DNA of 64,000 bases, from contig JAHLJT010009436.1 in NCBI GenBank assembly GCA_031308135.1, positions 160,058,885 through 160,122,884 on the forward strand, read 5' to 3'. Source of the DNA: Acheta domesticus. Taxonomy: Eukaryota; Arthropoda; Insecta; Orthoptera; Gryllidae. The position numbers were made by a program, and so were the translations under genes. Below are positions 44,728-57,857 of the stretch, in pieces; position 1 is the first letter of the stretch, and the number at the start of each line of letters is the position of its first letter. Under the pieces are notes generated by a model. That model did not search any database and had not been told where the DNA came from. It saw only the letters and a program-made list of their open reading frames with translations.

Positions 44728-47566
44728 GGATTACCACAAGATCTCTGCTGCCACAACAGAATTTGTTTTTCATCACTTTTCCAGTTTAATTGCTGAATAC
44801 CAAAATCATCGCGGGTATTTGGGTAGGCGTATCCATTGATAATTAAAAGTAGGCTCTGTTATTTCGTGTTAATAAACAGAATTGAGAGTTAATGAGCATA
44901 ATTTCATGAGAATAAAGAGGAAGGGTTTAGGAAGTCCACAAGAAAAAATAGCAGTTTTTTTCGCGCAGAATTACGTAACATTCTATTCTGAAGAAGTTCC
45001 TTCTTAAGCGCGAGAAAGTAAAAATAAGAATCAGTTTTCAAAATGACTTAAAAACTAATATATTTCAGACATTTTCATATTTTATCACTGAGAATTTTTG
45101 GAGAAGGATGCTCATTCTGCTCGTTTAGTAATAATTCAAATTTTATTGGCTTAGAATATAATTTTCTAAGGGAATGCAAATAAATAGTATTTACTAAGGC
45201 AATGTAAATAATATTTGCTCCTATTTCTATTTATATATCAAATGTGTATGCAACTGTATTTACTTTATATTCCTTACTGCAGTGAAACTGATAAAATTCC
45301 TTTGTATTAAGAACTACATCAAGGGTAAAATTTCTTTTTTATGTTCTTTTATAATTTGAATATCTCATAGGTGTAATGAAACTATTGACGTTTTGTTTGA
45401 AAATATAGAGCACATCACGATGTGTCACCTGCTCTCTGATAATATGTGAATGTCTTAAATGCTGTTCGGTGGTGTACTGCGTCAAGGAATTATCCGGTGC
45501 ATGAATTTAACAAATCCAGGAAAGAGTAGTTTGACGATAAAGAAAACCATGAGAAGACCAGATTGTGTTACCGGTTCGTATGATAAAACGACTAGGTTGG
45601 ATAAACTCAAGACACTGTGAAAAGAGCAACTTTTCTCTACGGCGGATAATGGGTTGCGATCCATCCGACAACATCGCGTCACAGAACATACACTGCGAAC
45701 GCGCTCCGCCGCCGCCTCGGCCTCTAATTGCTAGCGCCGGGAGTTCCTAGAAAGCCTCCCGCACAGGTGGCTCCCGGATCCCAGATCGCTGAGCATCGAC
45801 GCCCTTGTGAGAAATGGGGTTTCCCCTAGGACGGAGATCTCTTATCCAACAGGATCGTGAGCCGAAACCACTGCACAAGGAAGAACGTGGAAAAAGAGAT
45901 ATTTCTTAAAATGTTTCTTGTGAAAAGTTTTATCTTCTAGTCAATATTTAACAGGTGGCCAAGGATCTACCCATACAAATAATCCGCAGGAGAGATAAAT
46001 ATCCTAAAACAGAGAAAAATTCTAGTTTCTTGTTTCATCCTTGAAGGCAGAAAAAGGAATGTCAAAATATCACTTATTTTTTTGTTTTGTGATATATCAC
46101 AGTCTCAAAGCCTGTATTCTTCAATGTTAAACGTAAAACTGATTTATGTTATTGTGTATTATCCTAAAAATTGTGCTCGCTAATTGTTAAAAAGTCTCGA
46201 TTTCTAAAGATAAAAATTACTTTTAGAATACTGTATGCAATGTTTATGATAAAATAGTGTTTCTCAATTTACTAAATAATGCATTGCTAGTCATTCGGAA
46301 AATTACTATCAAGAGGCAGTCATTTTTAACTCTGAGTGCTATTTTTATTAATAATAGGAGAATGAATTCAAATGCAGTAAAATGATGGCAATGAACATTT
46401 TCACAAAAATCGATAAGTCGGGAAGAATTGTTACTCAAGAAATATATAACTAAAGATGAAAAGTTGAATAGGGGATAATGTTTTTACAGATACTTAATTA
46501 TTTATAACAAAGAGTAACAATAATATAAAAAATAAGTATCTTCAACAAATATGTGAAAATGATCTGATTGTCTAGGTTGTATGAAATGAGGATTTATAAA
46601 CGTAAACCAGATTTGCTTTGCGGCCCAAATTACTCTCCGTCTTGGGTAAGAGGTGCATCATACCGAATTTTAGGAACCAAGCTCAGAACATATGTGCTTT
46701 CATTGACATTGTCTTAAATTTTTCTCCATTAGTATAATATATTTAATTTTTTTATGAAATTTTCATGCAGTTATATTCCACGAATGAATGCATGTATTTT
46801 CTTTACGAATAATCTCGTTTGTGTTTAGATGAATTCGAAAGTCACGCTGTCTTGCAACTTCTGTATAATCAAACCTACTTCATTCATTACTTATTCAACA
46901 TTTCGATGAAGTGCTTTTGCACTTCATATTCATTAGGCAGAATTATTGTTCTGAAAGTGACGCCTAATGTTTGGTGATTGATGAAAAAATAAAAATAGGA
47001 ATAAAGAGAAATTAAGAGTGGTCTGAGAGATGGGAAATCCCCACTCTTACTTGGAATTAGTTTTACTCATTACAACTTCCCCTTCAGAAAGTTTCGAGGT
47101 GTGATAAAGTTGAGTAAATTCTGAATGAACTTAGGAGACTCGAAGACATGCGGTTGTTGATTTGAGTCCATTTTGAATGCAGGTATTGCCATGAAAAATT
47201 TCCTTACATGTCACAATAGTTCAAATCAAACTCTGCGAGATCCTTATTACAATTAATTTTGAATTCAGATGCATGTGTTTTTAGAAACCACGGTTTCGGT
47301 GAATTTAAATCCCAGGTGAACTCAATGATCATTGTCTTCGTACAGGGGAGCATTTTCTAAATTACGAGTCACTCATTGCTTGCGACAATTCCTTTTCCAC
47401 TCCGTCCCCATGTCTCTTAATCGGTTATATGGCGGAACTAAAACTTTCCAGGGGCTCATTGACAGAGTAGAGATCTGGTACAATACCACTCAAATTGTGT
47501 TTGGTACTTTTCGGTTGCTTTTCCCATCAATACTTGGCCAATGCTGGAGAGAACTACAGACTTGGG
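44728..47566. other. No supported gene; one short perfect hairpin
   Basis: ATGAAGTGC TTTT GCACTTCAT at 46909-46930 is a perfect 9-bp hairpin, followed by a CATTAGGC...GCCTAATG pair. A small GC patch lies at 45690-45790. No coding motif is seen. Confidence 0.4.
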
Positions 47567-48118
47567 TGGCCTAGGACCTAATGTCAGTTGATGTCCCTGG
47601 AGTACCACTTCCAGCCAGGTTCTAGCTTTCCACTCCCGATGGTGGCAAGGTTTTCGACACTCGCTACATAACTAGATCGTATTCCGCCGCTGTCTGGAGG
47701 AGAATTGTAGGGGCCGGCTGCTGTGATTGTTTTCCTTGGTTTCTCTGATCAACATCAGGGGAATGTCAGAGTACCCTAACAAACGGGCCACGGACCACGC
47801 GCGATCTTTCCTTTCTCTTCCTTGTTCTAACATCACCCCTTACTTACTTCTACACTTGGCACTATATTACCACGCACGCCGGGTGACCGGTCGGGAGCTT
47901 AGACCTTGTCCGGGCTGCAGCGGTGGGAGATATCCCCACTGGTGGGAGATACCTTGTTGGAGAAACAACGCAAGCTGACGAGTAGGTCGGCGCCGGATCT
48001 CGCCATCTATTGGGGAAAGATCATCGCCACCTCCCGCGATAAAAGCATGCACTCAACTTACGGAACTAATGATCTAGCAGTTGACGCGCTCGGAATCACT
48101 AATTAATCAGTCAATCAA
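47567..48118 (+). mobile_element. Long tRNA-type SINE, copy S8
   Basis: A diverged head is followed by GGAGGAGAATTGTAGG, ACCACGCGCGATCTTTCC, GGGTGACCGGTCGGGAGCTT and GTTGACGCGCTCGGAATCAC, with an AATC-like tail. Confidence 0.85.
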
Positions 48119-48403
48119 CCAATGAAATTCCCAACATTAAATCAACCAATGAAATTCACAAACGTGCTCAAGCTGCACTGCAAGCTGCCTTAATGCGACA
48201 GGAAGGCGACAAGCAAGGCCACCGCCATTCAATTTTGCTATTTACGTGCAGCCGTATGGAACTTATTCGATAATCGTGAAGATTGGATGTACTATACCTA
48301 AAAAGTATTCATTGATTTTCTCCTCGAGTATTTTGCCTCAGATACTTATCTTTTCAGAGTCTAGCAGAAATCTGAAAGAATACTCGAGTTCTACTCTCTT
48401 TGG
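48119..48403. other. No supported gene
   Basis: Short spacer with a 20-bp direct repeat (AAATCAACCAATGAAATTC-like) at 48113-48153. Confidence 0.4.
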
Positions 48404-49506
48404 TACCTTTTTAATTTCGTGCCTTACTTCACACGAAAGGTATTGTAATCGTGTCACCGGAAATCGGCGATTTTTTACAGAAAAACTCTTATTGCTGGGC
48501 CCCGATAGCGAAAAAGTGGATAAATCTTGTTCCTATATAAATAAATTACTTCCTTGAACACGTTGTGCAGTCGGAATTCATGTTTTGTGGATCCTTGATA
48601 CCGAAAGAGCCATTGTCGGCAAAACATCTCTCTGTCCGTGCGACCGTCCGTCTGTCTATGATCAACGCTAGCGCCTAAGCAGATAAACAGCTGATTTTCT
48701 CCAAAATTGATATTTCCCAAATGACTTAAACGAAGACGAAGTCCTGAGAGTTTGAAACGGATATTTCTATTTTTGGAGTACTTTGCATGAAACCTCAACG
48801 TTTGTAAAATTTAAAAAATGTTTCGAGATTTTTTAAATTAAACTTTGACCTCGGATAGCGTAGAGAATGCTTAAAATAACGGTGCACCTCTAATTTTTGT
48901 TGAAGTCCTTGATTTTTGCAAAAGTTTAAATCTTTTTCAGCATTTCTTCCTACCACTACAATATTGAACATAGAGATTCTTTCGTAATAAAATTTAAGAT
49001 CTTGAAATTAAGTTACGTACAATGTTTTAAAAATGTGAGTAGTTTAAGCATAATTTTGCCTGCAAGACAGACTAATTTTAAACAATTATCTCCGCTCCAA
49101 ACTATCTTCACTCTTTAAATTTGTCTCAAAAATTGGTGCTGTTCAATTTTTTAGAAAACACTGTATTTTCGAAAATTTCAAAAAATAAACATTGCAGATG
49201 AACGTTGTTGATAGAAATTTTTTCTGAAATAAAATTTATTCTAAACATTTTGATCTTTAAATAAGGTTAAGTACAATTTTTAGAAAAAAATACGGGTGGT
49301 TTTCGTATAAATTCTGCTTGAAGTTAATACAATTTATAAAATAGATTTTTCTCAAAAATGCCTCAATTTTTTTAAGTTGTTCCACAGATTGAGAAAAAGT
49401 GGCTTCAAAATCGTGGAAAGTATAATTTTAGTTGAATCCATAGATTAAAAAAAATGCAATAGTTAGAAATTATGAGAGAGTGTATGTGCTGTTTTAGCAT
49501 CACTAG
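48404..49506 (+). repeat. GTCCGTC-containing repeat family, copy 5
   Basis: It opens with TACCTTT ... AAAGGTA, shares GTTTTGTGGATCCTTGATAC with copy 2 and CTGATTTTCTCCAAAATTG with copy 1, contains CCGTGCGACCGTCCGTCTGT, and ends TTTTAGCATCACTAG before T. Confidence 0.8.
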
Positions 49507-49815
49507 TTTCTTTTTATTGACGTGAATGAAAATACGTACCTAATACGTACGTAATTTTACCTCAAAATACATATGGATGGATAGATTATGGGCTGACACT
49601 TAAAACTAACTTAAAGGCTCACTTAAAGTGAAAACATTTGAGGGGACAAATAGGCACCTTCTTAATTAAAATTCTGAACATGTTTTAAAATGTATACAAT
49701 AGCCTGTGTTTTATTCTTGTTGGGTGTGAGAGTTTCTTGCCCATGTTCTGTATTGATAAGTTTGGCACATATGACATATTAGTGGCAAAATTACTGGTAA
49801 GAAAAGCGATATAAT

Positions 49816-50080
49816 CAGAGGCGCATCCAGTATTTTTCTCTGGGGGGGGGTATGGCTGTAGTAACTGCGGACTTGCTGTTTTTTATAAAAAATAATTTAT
49901 GCTAGGTTTATTTATTTGTTGATTTGAAATAAAAATCTGTAACGTGAACAATTTATATATTTAATGACTTTCGTTAGTGTATAATTTAGTAAAATTAATG
50001 TTGAAGTGAATCATTGGCTGCTGGGGGGGGAGGGGAGGTATTGAAGCCCCATGAGCCCTTCCCCCTTGGGTGCGCCACTG
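49816..50080. mobile_element. 265-bp hAT-like MITE
   Basis: Ends CAGAGGCGCATCCAG and TTGGGTGCGCCACTG are imperfect inverted repeats with the CAGNGGCG start seen in many hAT elements. The 8-bp flanks GATATAAT and GAAGTGAT agree at five positions, a possible worn duplication. G and C runs lie just inside each end. Confidence 0.55.
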
Positions 50081-53000
50081 GAAGTGATGAATATTCGACT
50101 CTTGACTTAGTTAATTGTGAATATGTATTAGATACAAAACTAGAAATATTAGTTATTGTTCTCAAGAAATGCTTTTGAATAATTTGGATTTTCTGAAGGT
50201 TGGTCTTGGCAGTATTAATTCAAATAGGTCATGCATGCAAGAAGAGGGTAAATGCAGTAAAATTTAATGTAGTGAATTATTTCCGTTAATTAAGGGTCTA
50301 AGAATTTACATATTATTTTCGTTTTGAATAAGTTTATAAATTACGACCTGTTTCCAATTTAATTTTGCATCCATTCTAATCCTATACATTTAATTTGTTT
50401 GTTTCGGACGCTCCAGATCAGGCCTGCACAGCATTTTGTACTTTCACTGACGTCAGGAACTGCCCGCGAGCAGCTCGGGGAAAGGGTGGGGATGACTCAA
50501 GGAGTGGGGACCACCAATTAGAATGCACAATTCGAACCATAGTGCGTAAATTGAAAGAGCAATTGGCGAGAATATGACGGTCTCATACGACAGTTCCAGT
50601 AATATTGCCTTTTGAATTATATTTTAAATATTTATTGTCGATGTATGACAATGTGAAATATGAAACTACAAGGAATAAAACATATTTAATTTGGACACCA
50701 ATTATTACAATTGCTTTTAGGGCTGATAATGTAATTCGCTTTTCTACGATGTAATCACACATGTAGTGTTCCGCTAAACACAAAATTATGATATTGAATT
50801 GCTTTTGCTTGATGACAGCAATCAACTATTTTTGCATTAACTATGTTTAATTGAATAAGGCGGTTCCATCAAAGCTAAAACATATTCTCCAACGAAATCA
50901 AGATTATTTTCTGCTCTAATTTCTGACAAGAGTGCATTCAATATTTCTAATATCAAATCAACGAATACTATTTATTCATCGTTTACATCGTATAAAATAC
51001 GTATTAAACTTTTGCATTCTATTTAACAAGACCTATGAGAATCTCATAATTGTTCGTAACATCGTCGCAGAGTGCTGCGAGCAACAGCGTCGCTCTGTGC
51101 TCGTTGATATATTTTATTCAGTTTCGTAATGGGAAAAATGATCACAAATATATGTGTTGCTAAACATTACCCTTCTTGGAATTGCCACATATTATATTTT
51201 TATGCCAATCTTGATGTGAGAGATTGCTCTCATAATTTTCTTCATTTTGCTGTGATTTGGAGATTATAATATTCCTGGTGAACTACCAATTATTAAATTT
51301 TTTTATTATTTAGAATTGAAAAAAAAGTTTTAAAAAAGGTTACTGCTTTAAAATATTGCTTAAGAGTCACAATGAGCATGTTAATTTAAATAAAAGGAAG
51401 GAAAATATATGCGTGGTGGATACAAAGGTGGATACATAGCAGTGCACAGAACGTAAACAGTGAATTATGGCCCTTGTAACTTGTAATACTAGACATTATC
51501 CATTTAAACAAGTGGGGATATAAGTTTGCAGCAATCATCATTGTATTAGACGTTCAGGTATTCAATCTAAGCGCCGCGTCGTGCTACGTCACACTTCTCC
51601 TCTTCCTGCACAACTTCCTTCTCCCCACTACTTGCACTTTCGGCGCTGTCGCGGGCGGACGGTCGGTTCGCAAGTGCACAATGCCCGCGGGAGTAGGCGT
51701 TGTGCAGGCCTGCTCCGGGGTATTGGTTTATTGTTCAGTGTTTGTGGAGTATGGGTGTATAAGGTCGAAGGATAAATACTGTGGCTGCTATGTTATTTGG
51801 CTTTAATTTTAATTTCCATTTTGATGCTTAGCTGTCAATTACATTTAAATACAATTGCATTCTGAGTTTAATAGAAAGAAGTGAAGAGCATACCAACAAT
51901 AATAAGTGGAAGCAATTCAGCAGTAGTAAGTCGGGGGTTTGAATGCTGCTGAGAAATTGAGTGGGTGCTGCTTCTGCCGATGACGTGTGCTTGCGGTGAG
52001 AGGACTCGGCGAAGCAGCGAACTCTGGGGAAGCACCGACAAGGGGCGGTCGATATTTTTTCTCACTTCTTCTGCAGAAGTGCTCTTGAAGAAGCATATAG
52101 GACATACTACTTTCCATAATAAAGCGATAGAGGTGTGGCAACAAAGACGGGGGAGAAGTAACATGGGTAGAGAAGCTTATGCTTTTTACTGGGTACCTAG
52201 TGTGTAAACAGAAATGGAATTAACTATTTCCGGTCATCAAGAGCCATGGCCCAGATTATTAGTGGACATAATCCATCTAAGAAAAAAATATTTAAAATAC
52301 TACCCAATTCAGATTATACTCACTCAATTCAATCCAGTTTTTGAGTGTAGGGCGAAGGAAACGGCATTGCTTCCCTTACATGAATGCCAATGTTGGAAAA
52401 CGCTTCGAGGCGGCGCAAAGGCAAGACTATTCACGTGGTTAAATCACTGCGATTTATCAATTATCTTCATTTCTACCAAAATATCTTATGCTGAATTAGA
52501 TAAAATGAACCCAAAACCAATTGCATCTCCGATCTCCAATGTTTAAATTAGTAAAGAACATGCAAGCCATGAAATTAGCAACTGTTTTATTAAAAATAAT
52601 CAGTTAAGCATGCCTCGTCTGCGCACATCTCTTTAGCGATAAAATTGGCCGAAGAGCAAATGCATATGAATCAATTATAAGTTTTTCTAAAAAATATATA
52701 TTACGAAATGTGCTAAATGAATAATAGCGTGTAAGTAATGTAGGCACACAGGTTGGTTAATGAACTAGTTCTGAAGTAGTAAATACACACACACACAGAT
52801 ACACACACTTACAGTCTCACCTCCCCTCACTTCCCCCACCACCACTTCCCATTAGCAGGGGCTCATTTGCATTGGCCGCGCCGGGAAAAAAGCGGGTGGG
52901 AAAGTCTTTTCATAGCCCACGCACACGCGGAAAACCCTTTTAGATCGCGATCTGATCGGAGGCCGCGTGGGCAATCGTGCGTTTCGCTCGCGCAATGTTT

Positions 53001-53914
53001 ACTCTCTGCCTCTGTCGTGGAATTTCTTGTCGCGCGATTTCTGAGATATGCGTTTCATTGGAGTAGCGTAGTACATGAAATCTTCATTCATGGGTACAGC
53101 TCACATGACTTGCAAGTAAGCAGAGATACGCATCCACTATAAGACGAATGTGTCTCCTAAAAGGTGTCATTAACTCCAAAGCGTATGTGAAATATTCGCA
53201 ATTTTTAATGCTATTTACGCTATCATTGTGTGTATACATGAATTCGCATTATCAGATTCTTTGTTTTGTGCAATTCATGTGTCTTGATTTTGAAACAGGA
53301 AGACTTTTTATTCCAATGACCTTGTTTTCTTGGATTTTCTATTTTATGTAATGTCTATTTTACTTGTAACTATTATCTGTTTTGTCTCTTTGATTAAATT
53401 ATATTCGGTTTGTATGTAAAAAAATAAAAGATAATCAACATAATTTTTAGTTATTGAAATTCCTCTTTGCTTTCTTTTTGCAGAATCTCCTTTTACTAAA
53501 GTAACTTACTTTTTCAACGCTCACAAAGTGTTACTTCCTTAATTATTAAAACTATTGTTCCAAATGTTGGACTTGATTGAATGATACAATGTAAATAAAT
53601 AAAACAATATCGAAATTGTTTCTTTTTACGATAAAAATAGAGATACCTGATAAACAGAGATACGATAAAAATAGAAACCTTATTAAAGTATAGTATCTGA
53701 AATGAATGAATTATTCGTATTCTCACTCACGTATAGAGTAAGTTACTAATTAATTAATTCTCTGCATGTCTATTGTATCACAGAATCAGCAATTGTATAA
53801 GACGACAATAACAGAAGCAGGAGTCACAATTTACAAAATCAATACACTCTACAAAGAGCTCTATATGAACTGTAGATGACCATAAAATAATATAATTTAG
53901 AGATGTCTGTCCTA
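50081..53914. other. No supported gene; small GC islands and (CA)n
   Basis: Small CpG-rich patches lie at 50450-50510, 51575-51720 and 52865-52990. A CACACA run lies at 52785-52810. The frame at 52214-52546 (110 codons) has no recognised motif. The rest is AT-rich. Confidence 0.35.
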
Positions 53915-54471
53915 AAAAACTAAGTCAATGGTATTCCAAGGAAAAATACCCAATTAGATGTAAATTAGTGGTTAACAACCAAAATATAGAGAAGTAAGTT
54001 CATTTAAGATATTCCTGAACTGTGATGTGTCTTACAAAGGAGAAACTGATGCAGATAAGAAAATTGAAAAAAAATAACAGAATAGGTGCAACTATTAGGA
54101 GGAACCTAAAAAGTAAAGTCAAGAAAGATACAATTATGAAATTTTATAAAAACTTAGCCGTTCCTTGTGGGATATATGGATGTCAAATCTGGACTATGGA
54201 TACAAAAATCGAAGTAGGATTTAGACTGCCGAAATGAAGTTTTTAAGGGGTTGTGTTGGCTGTCACAAGGAAAGACAGGATTCGTAATGAAGAGATACGT
54301 AACTACCTAGGATTTTATAATCTAAATGAAAAAAATGACGAATATAGGAAAGCATGGAGAGACCACATTGATGGAATGAAGGACACACGAATACCGAAAC
54401 AGATTCTGAAATATAAGCCAAGAGGAAAACGGAACATAGGAAAACCGAAGAGAAGATGGATGGACCAATAA
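53915..54471 (+). pseudogene. Non-LTR retrotransposon RT C-terminal fragment
   Basis: In order and across several frames: KTKSMVFQGK, IFLNCDVSYKGETDADKKI, GATIRRNLKSKVKKDTIMKF then YKNLAVPCGIYGCQIW, TAEMKFLRG, RIRNEEIRNYLGFYNLNEK and IPKQILKYKPRGKRNIGKPK with RRWMDQ and a stop. This is the region after the RT palm found in many arthropod LINEs, where the last motif is GRPRKRWxDQ. It is 5'-truncated, with at least three frame breaks. The clade is not decided. Sequence after 54480 contains GCAGCAGAAG repeats. Confidence 0.8.
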
Positions 54472-54479
54472 AAAGAGAC

Positions 54480-57248
54480 GCGACGGAACGAAAATATAAT
54501 GCTTGCAGCAGAAGCAGCAGCAGAAGAAGAATATCACTCTACACGAACACTCTTCTGTGCGGACTGATTGGTGGCAGGATCTAAAGCATGGTGGAAATCT
54601 CATTGGTCACGTATCGTACTCCACCGAATCCGCACACGCAAACCTTCATGAGAGCTCGACTGGCGGACGCGAAAAAGCGGAAGGCGTTACCGAATCGCTA
54701 CTCAAACAAAAGTTATTTTGAGTAATAATTATTATTAATATTATTAATAATGACTGAAGGTTATTTTAAACGAATAGATAGTGAATTATTCAATGCGCAT
54801 TTATTTAAAATAACATGTGATAGAATCTCACAACCAGTAGAAAGATATAAAAGAGATGGTTAGGACAATCTTGTATTCGAGTCGCAATCCACCTCTTATC
54901 TTAGGTACCTAATGCAGTACGTTTAACTGCTTCCCATATTTTGAGTCTTTCTTTTTTCATTGCTCCAATTTTATTGTTCCGGTGTATTTCGCCTTGTTAT
55001 GAGGTAAGCGCTTAATTTCGGATGTTCGTAAACACTTTCTTGTTCTCGCTTACCGCTCGTTACAAGGCTTTACTACCTCCTACTGATTTTTTATGATCCT
55101 TTGCTATTTTCACACTAAAGAAAGTTGAAATGAAGGTCTTCAGAGAAAATGGCTGGAACTGGACTCTTCACATTTTTGGATTGGCTTTGGGCAATCCAAA
55201 TGGAAATAATCTTTCCAACCACTCAACGAAAAGAGGTTATTTATTTTAAGTGATTACTCTGGATAGTTTAAAATAGGAAGTCGCTATGGAATAGTATTAC
55301 ATTGAAATTTGACAGCGAAAATATTTTTTAAAATATCGACATTCGTGGAAATTAAAATAACCAATTGCAAAAAAATATGCAATGTCTTAGAAGTTTTTGC
55401 CTAAGCTATAAATGATTTATTTTATTTTTGAGTGGTGTAGGCAATATTTTCGTCGTGAGTACGAATGAATTAGCAGTTCAACATCGATAAGTTAAATGTA
55501 GTAAGGGACAAAATTGTATTATCGCATACATTCTCTATATGGAAAATAACTATTCATACGTCACAGAAATTTTTCATGACAAAAAAGGGTAGGGAAGTAC
55601 AGAGTTCAAGGAGGTAAGGTTGCTATTAATTAATTTCTTCTCGATACTGAGATATGTCAATCAACGATAATTTTTTCTTCGAAACTTCAATAATTTTTTC
55701 TTCCTCCCCTTCCAACAACTGAGACAATTCATATTATTGCTGTAAATAAAATAACACTAAAACTAAAGAGATGATAGAAAGGATTATAGAGGATGTTTTT
55801 GTTTCACATTTCATTTACGATAATTATTTTAATATTAATATATATCAAAGTGTGGAGAATAATATACTTGTATAGTAAATATTTCATTTGCTCATGGAAA
55901 AATACATTTTAGAGAAAAAGTCTTCATGGGTAATCATTCAAACAGACCACACGTACAATATTTGTTGAATTGTGACAGAAAAAAATGTGAGTGTGATTTA
56001 ATACAATGTGTGATCAGTTGCAAATTAAAATATAAAGTATTAATACGATGATAAATCAGAAATGCTTCGAAAATTCCATATATTTTACTTTTAAAACATG
56101 TACTCTTAAATATTCATTTTGTTTTAAATCGTCGCAAGTTCTATACTTTTACACACTTGATTAACTTGGCGTTATGTACTACAATTAAATAATACTAAAT
56201 CCGATTTCAAAATTGTGGAAACACATTGTGACTATGTGTTTCAGGGTCCGCAATATGAGCACCTTACACAGATTTTCTATGTGCCCTGGACACACCCACA
56301 ATTAATGCAGCCCAGTTGAGTGTTTTATTTCATTAGATGTATTGTTTCAAGTGAACAACTTTGATACGTCAGCAAGCTAAAGAATTCTAGGAAATATTTC
56401 AGTTCTACTACTTATCGGTAAACTTTGCATCACACATTGGTAGACAGTAATATGATCTGTAAAACTCCCCCTGAAACAATATAGAAGACTGTAAGTCTTT
56501 GAACGTCTTGCACGGACTTTAGAATGTGACGTACGAGTATTTGCACGAGTGCATATCGTCACCGAAAGCATTAATTTATTTCAATTACTATCATAAATAT
56601 CAACAAAATATGTATTTCTGCTATCCGGCATTTCATCATCTTCAGTGCTCACCAACGCTTCTCATTCTTTGTCGACCACTGATTTTAGTAACTCGTCTTC
56701 ACCATGGTTATCCTCGCCTTCCGAAACTTTAATACTTTTTTCTTCCTCCCCTTCCAACAACTGAGACAGGGCAACTGAGACAGACAGGACAACTGAGACA
56801 GACTGAATATTAAAGTTTCGCTCATACTGATTGCTCAATACAATTACTTCCGAATTTTAAAACCGCGAGGTTACAAACAACGCACAAAACCCACACAGCG
56901 ACGATCGACTTTCTGGGTCAGAAACTGTTGAGCGAGTGGTTGCGTGGGCTACTATTGTAGTCCAAGCTATCCCCGGAGATTATTGCAACCGCAGTAGTAA
57001 TCATTTTAGTTTTATTTCGCGATAAATCACGAAATAATATATACGAAAGGATCTGAAAAATCCACACCAAAATTTTGTCGTCTCGCTCTAAAAGGCGAAT
57101 AAATAAAACTGGATTACATTAGTATCTACCCGACCAATATAATAATCATTAATTTAGAACTGAATGAAATTACCGAGTTCTTAAATTAACGAATAACCCC
57201 CCCGTAAGCAAATTAGTTGTGATAGTGAATAAGGTAGCATCTCATCTA
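54480..57248. other. No supported gene; 46-bp direct repeat
   Basis: The block GAAACTTYAATAMTTTTTTC plus CTTCCTCCCCTTCCAACAAC occurs at 55681-55726 and 56723-56768 with few differences. GACAACTGAGACAGA-type units repeat at 56750-56803. No gene motif is seen. Confidence 0.4.
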
Positions 57249-57292
57249 AATACACAAACACACACACACACACGCGCGCGCGCGTGCGCGTT
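57249..57292. repeat. (CA)n(CG)n microsatellite
   Basis: CACACACA followed by CGCGCGCG and a GTGCGCG end. Confidence 0.95.
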
Positions 57293-57351
57293 GCACGTTG
57301 CTTCCTTGTCTTTCTCCTCTTCTTTGCTCTGGCAGTCTGTTGTGGGCTTCC

Positions 57352-57857
57352 CCCACTGTTGCCAGATGGTGTTAAGAAATTCCCCCTAGATAGCGGTGTG
57401 AAAACCCCCGAAACGACAAAAAATCCCCAAATTCAAAAAAATTATTATTTCATGTTTAAAATGTATGGGGGGGGTTATAGAAAGGAAATAAATACCAAAA
57501 ATATTATTAATTGTATGTAATGACATTTATATTTTACAGTTAACTTGTCAGGTACAGTCAAATTGAAGCAATAGTAATAGGTAGTCGGTCCGCATTTACT
57601 TACCCCCACCCGACCAGTGTACCCTACCCATACTCCCCCAAATTTTAAAACAAAGTTGAGTTCTCATCATTGGCAAGTGTGATGATTTCACAATATAATA
57701 TCTTTTCACAATATAACACAAAATTAACATTTTAAGAACTCAATGAAATCCCCCCCCCCAGAAAACCTCCAAATAAATTTGCCCCCTAAAACAAACCCTA
57801 AAGAGCAAAAATATCCATAAATTTAGGAGGGGAAACCCCTAGTCTGGCAACACACGT
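57352..57857. repeat. Possible short-TIR element
   Basis: CTGTTGCCAGA at the left and TCTGGCAACA at the right are inverted. Both ends lead into C/G-rich, CCCC-containing sequence. A partial relative may lie near 6973. No duplication is evident. Confidence 0.35.

Noticed and set aside
52214..52546. 110-codon plus-strand frame
   Set aside because: No motif or supporting signals; length is within chance for this composition and window size.
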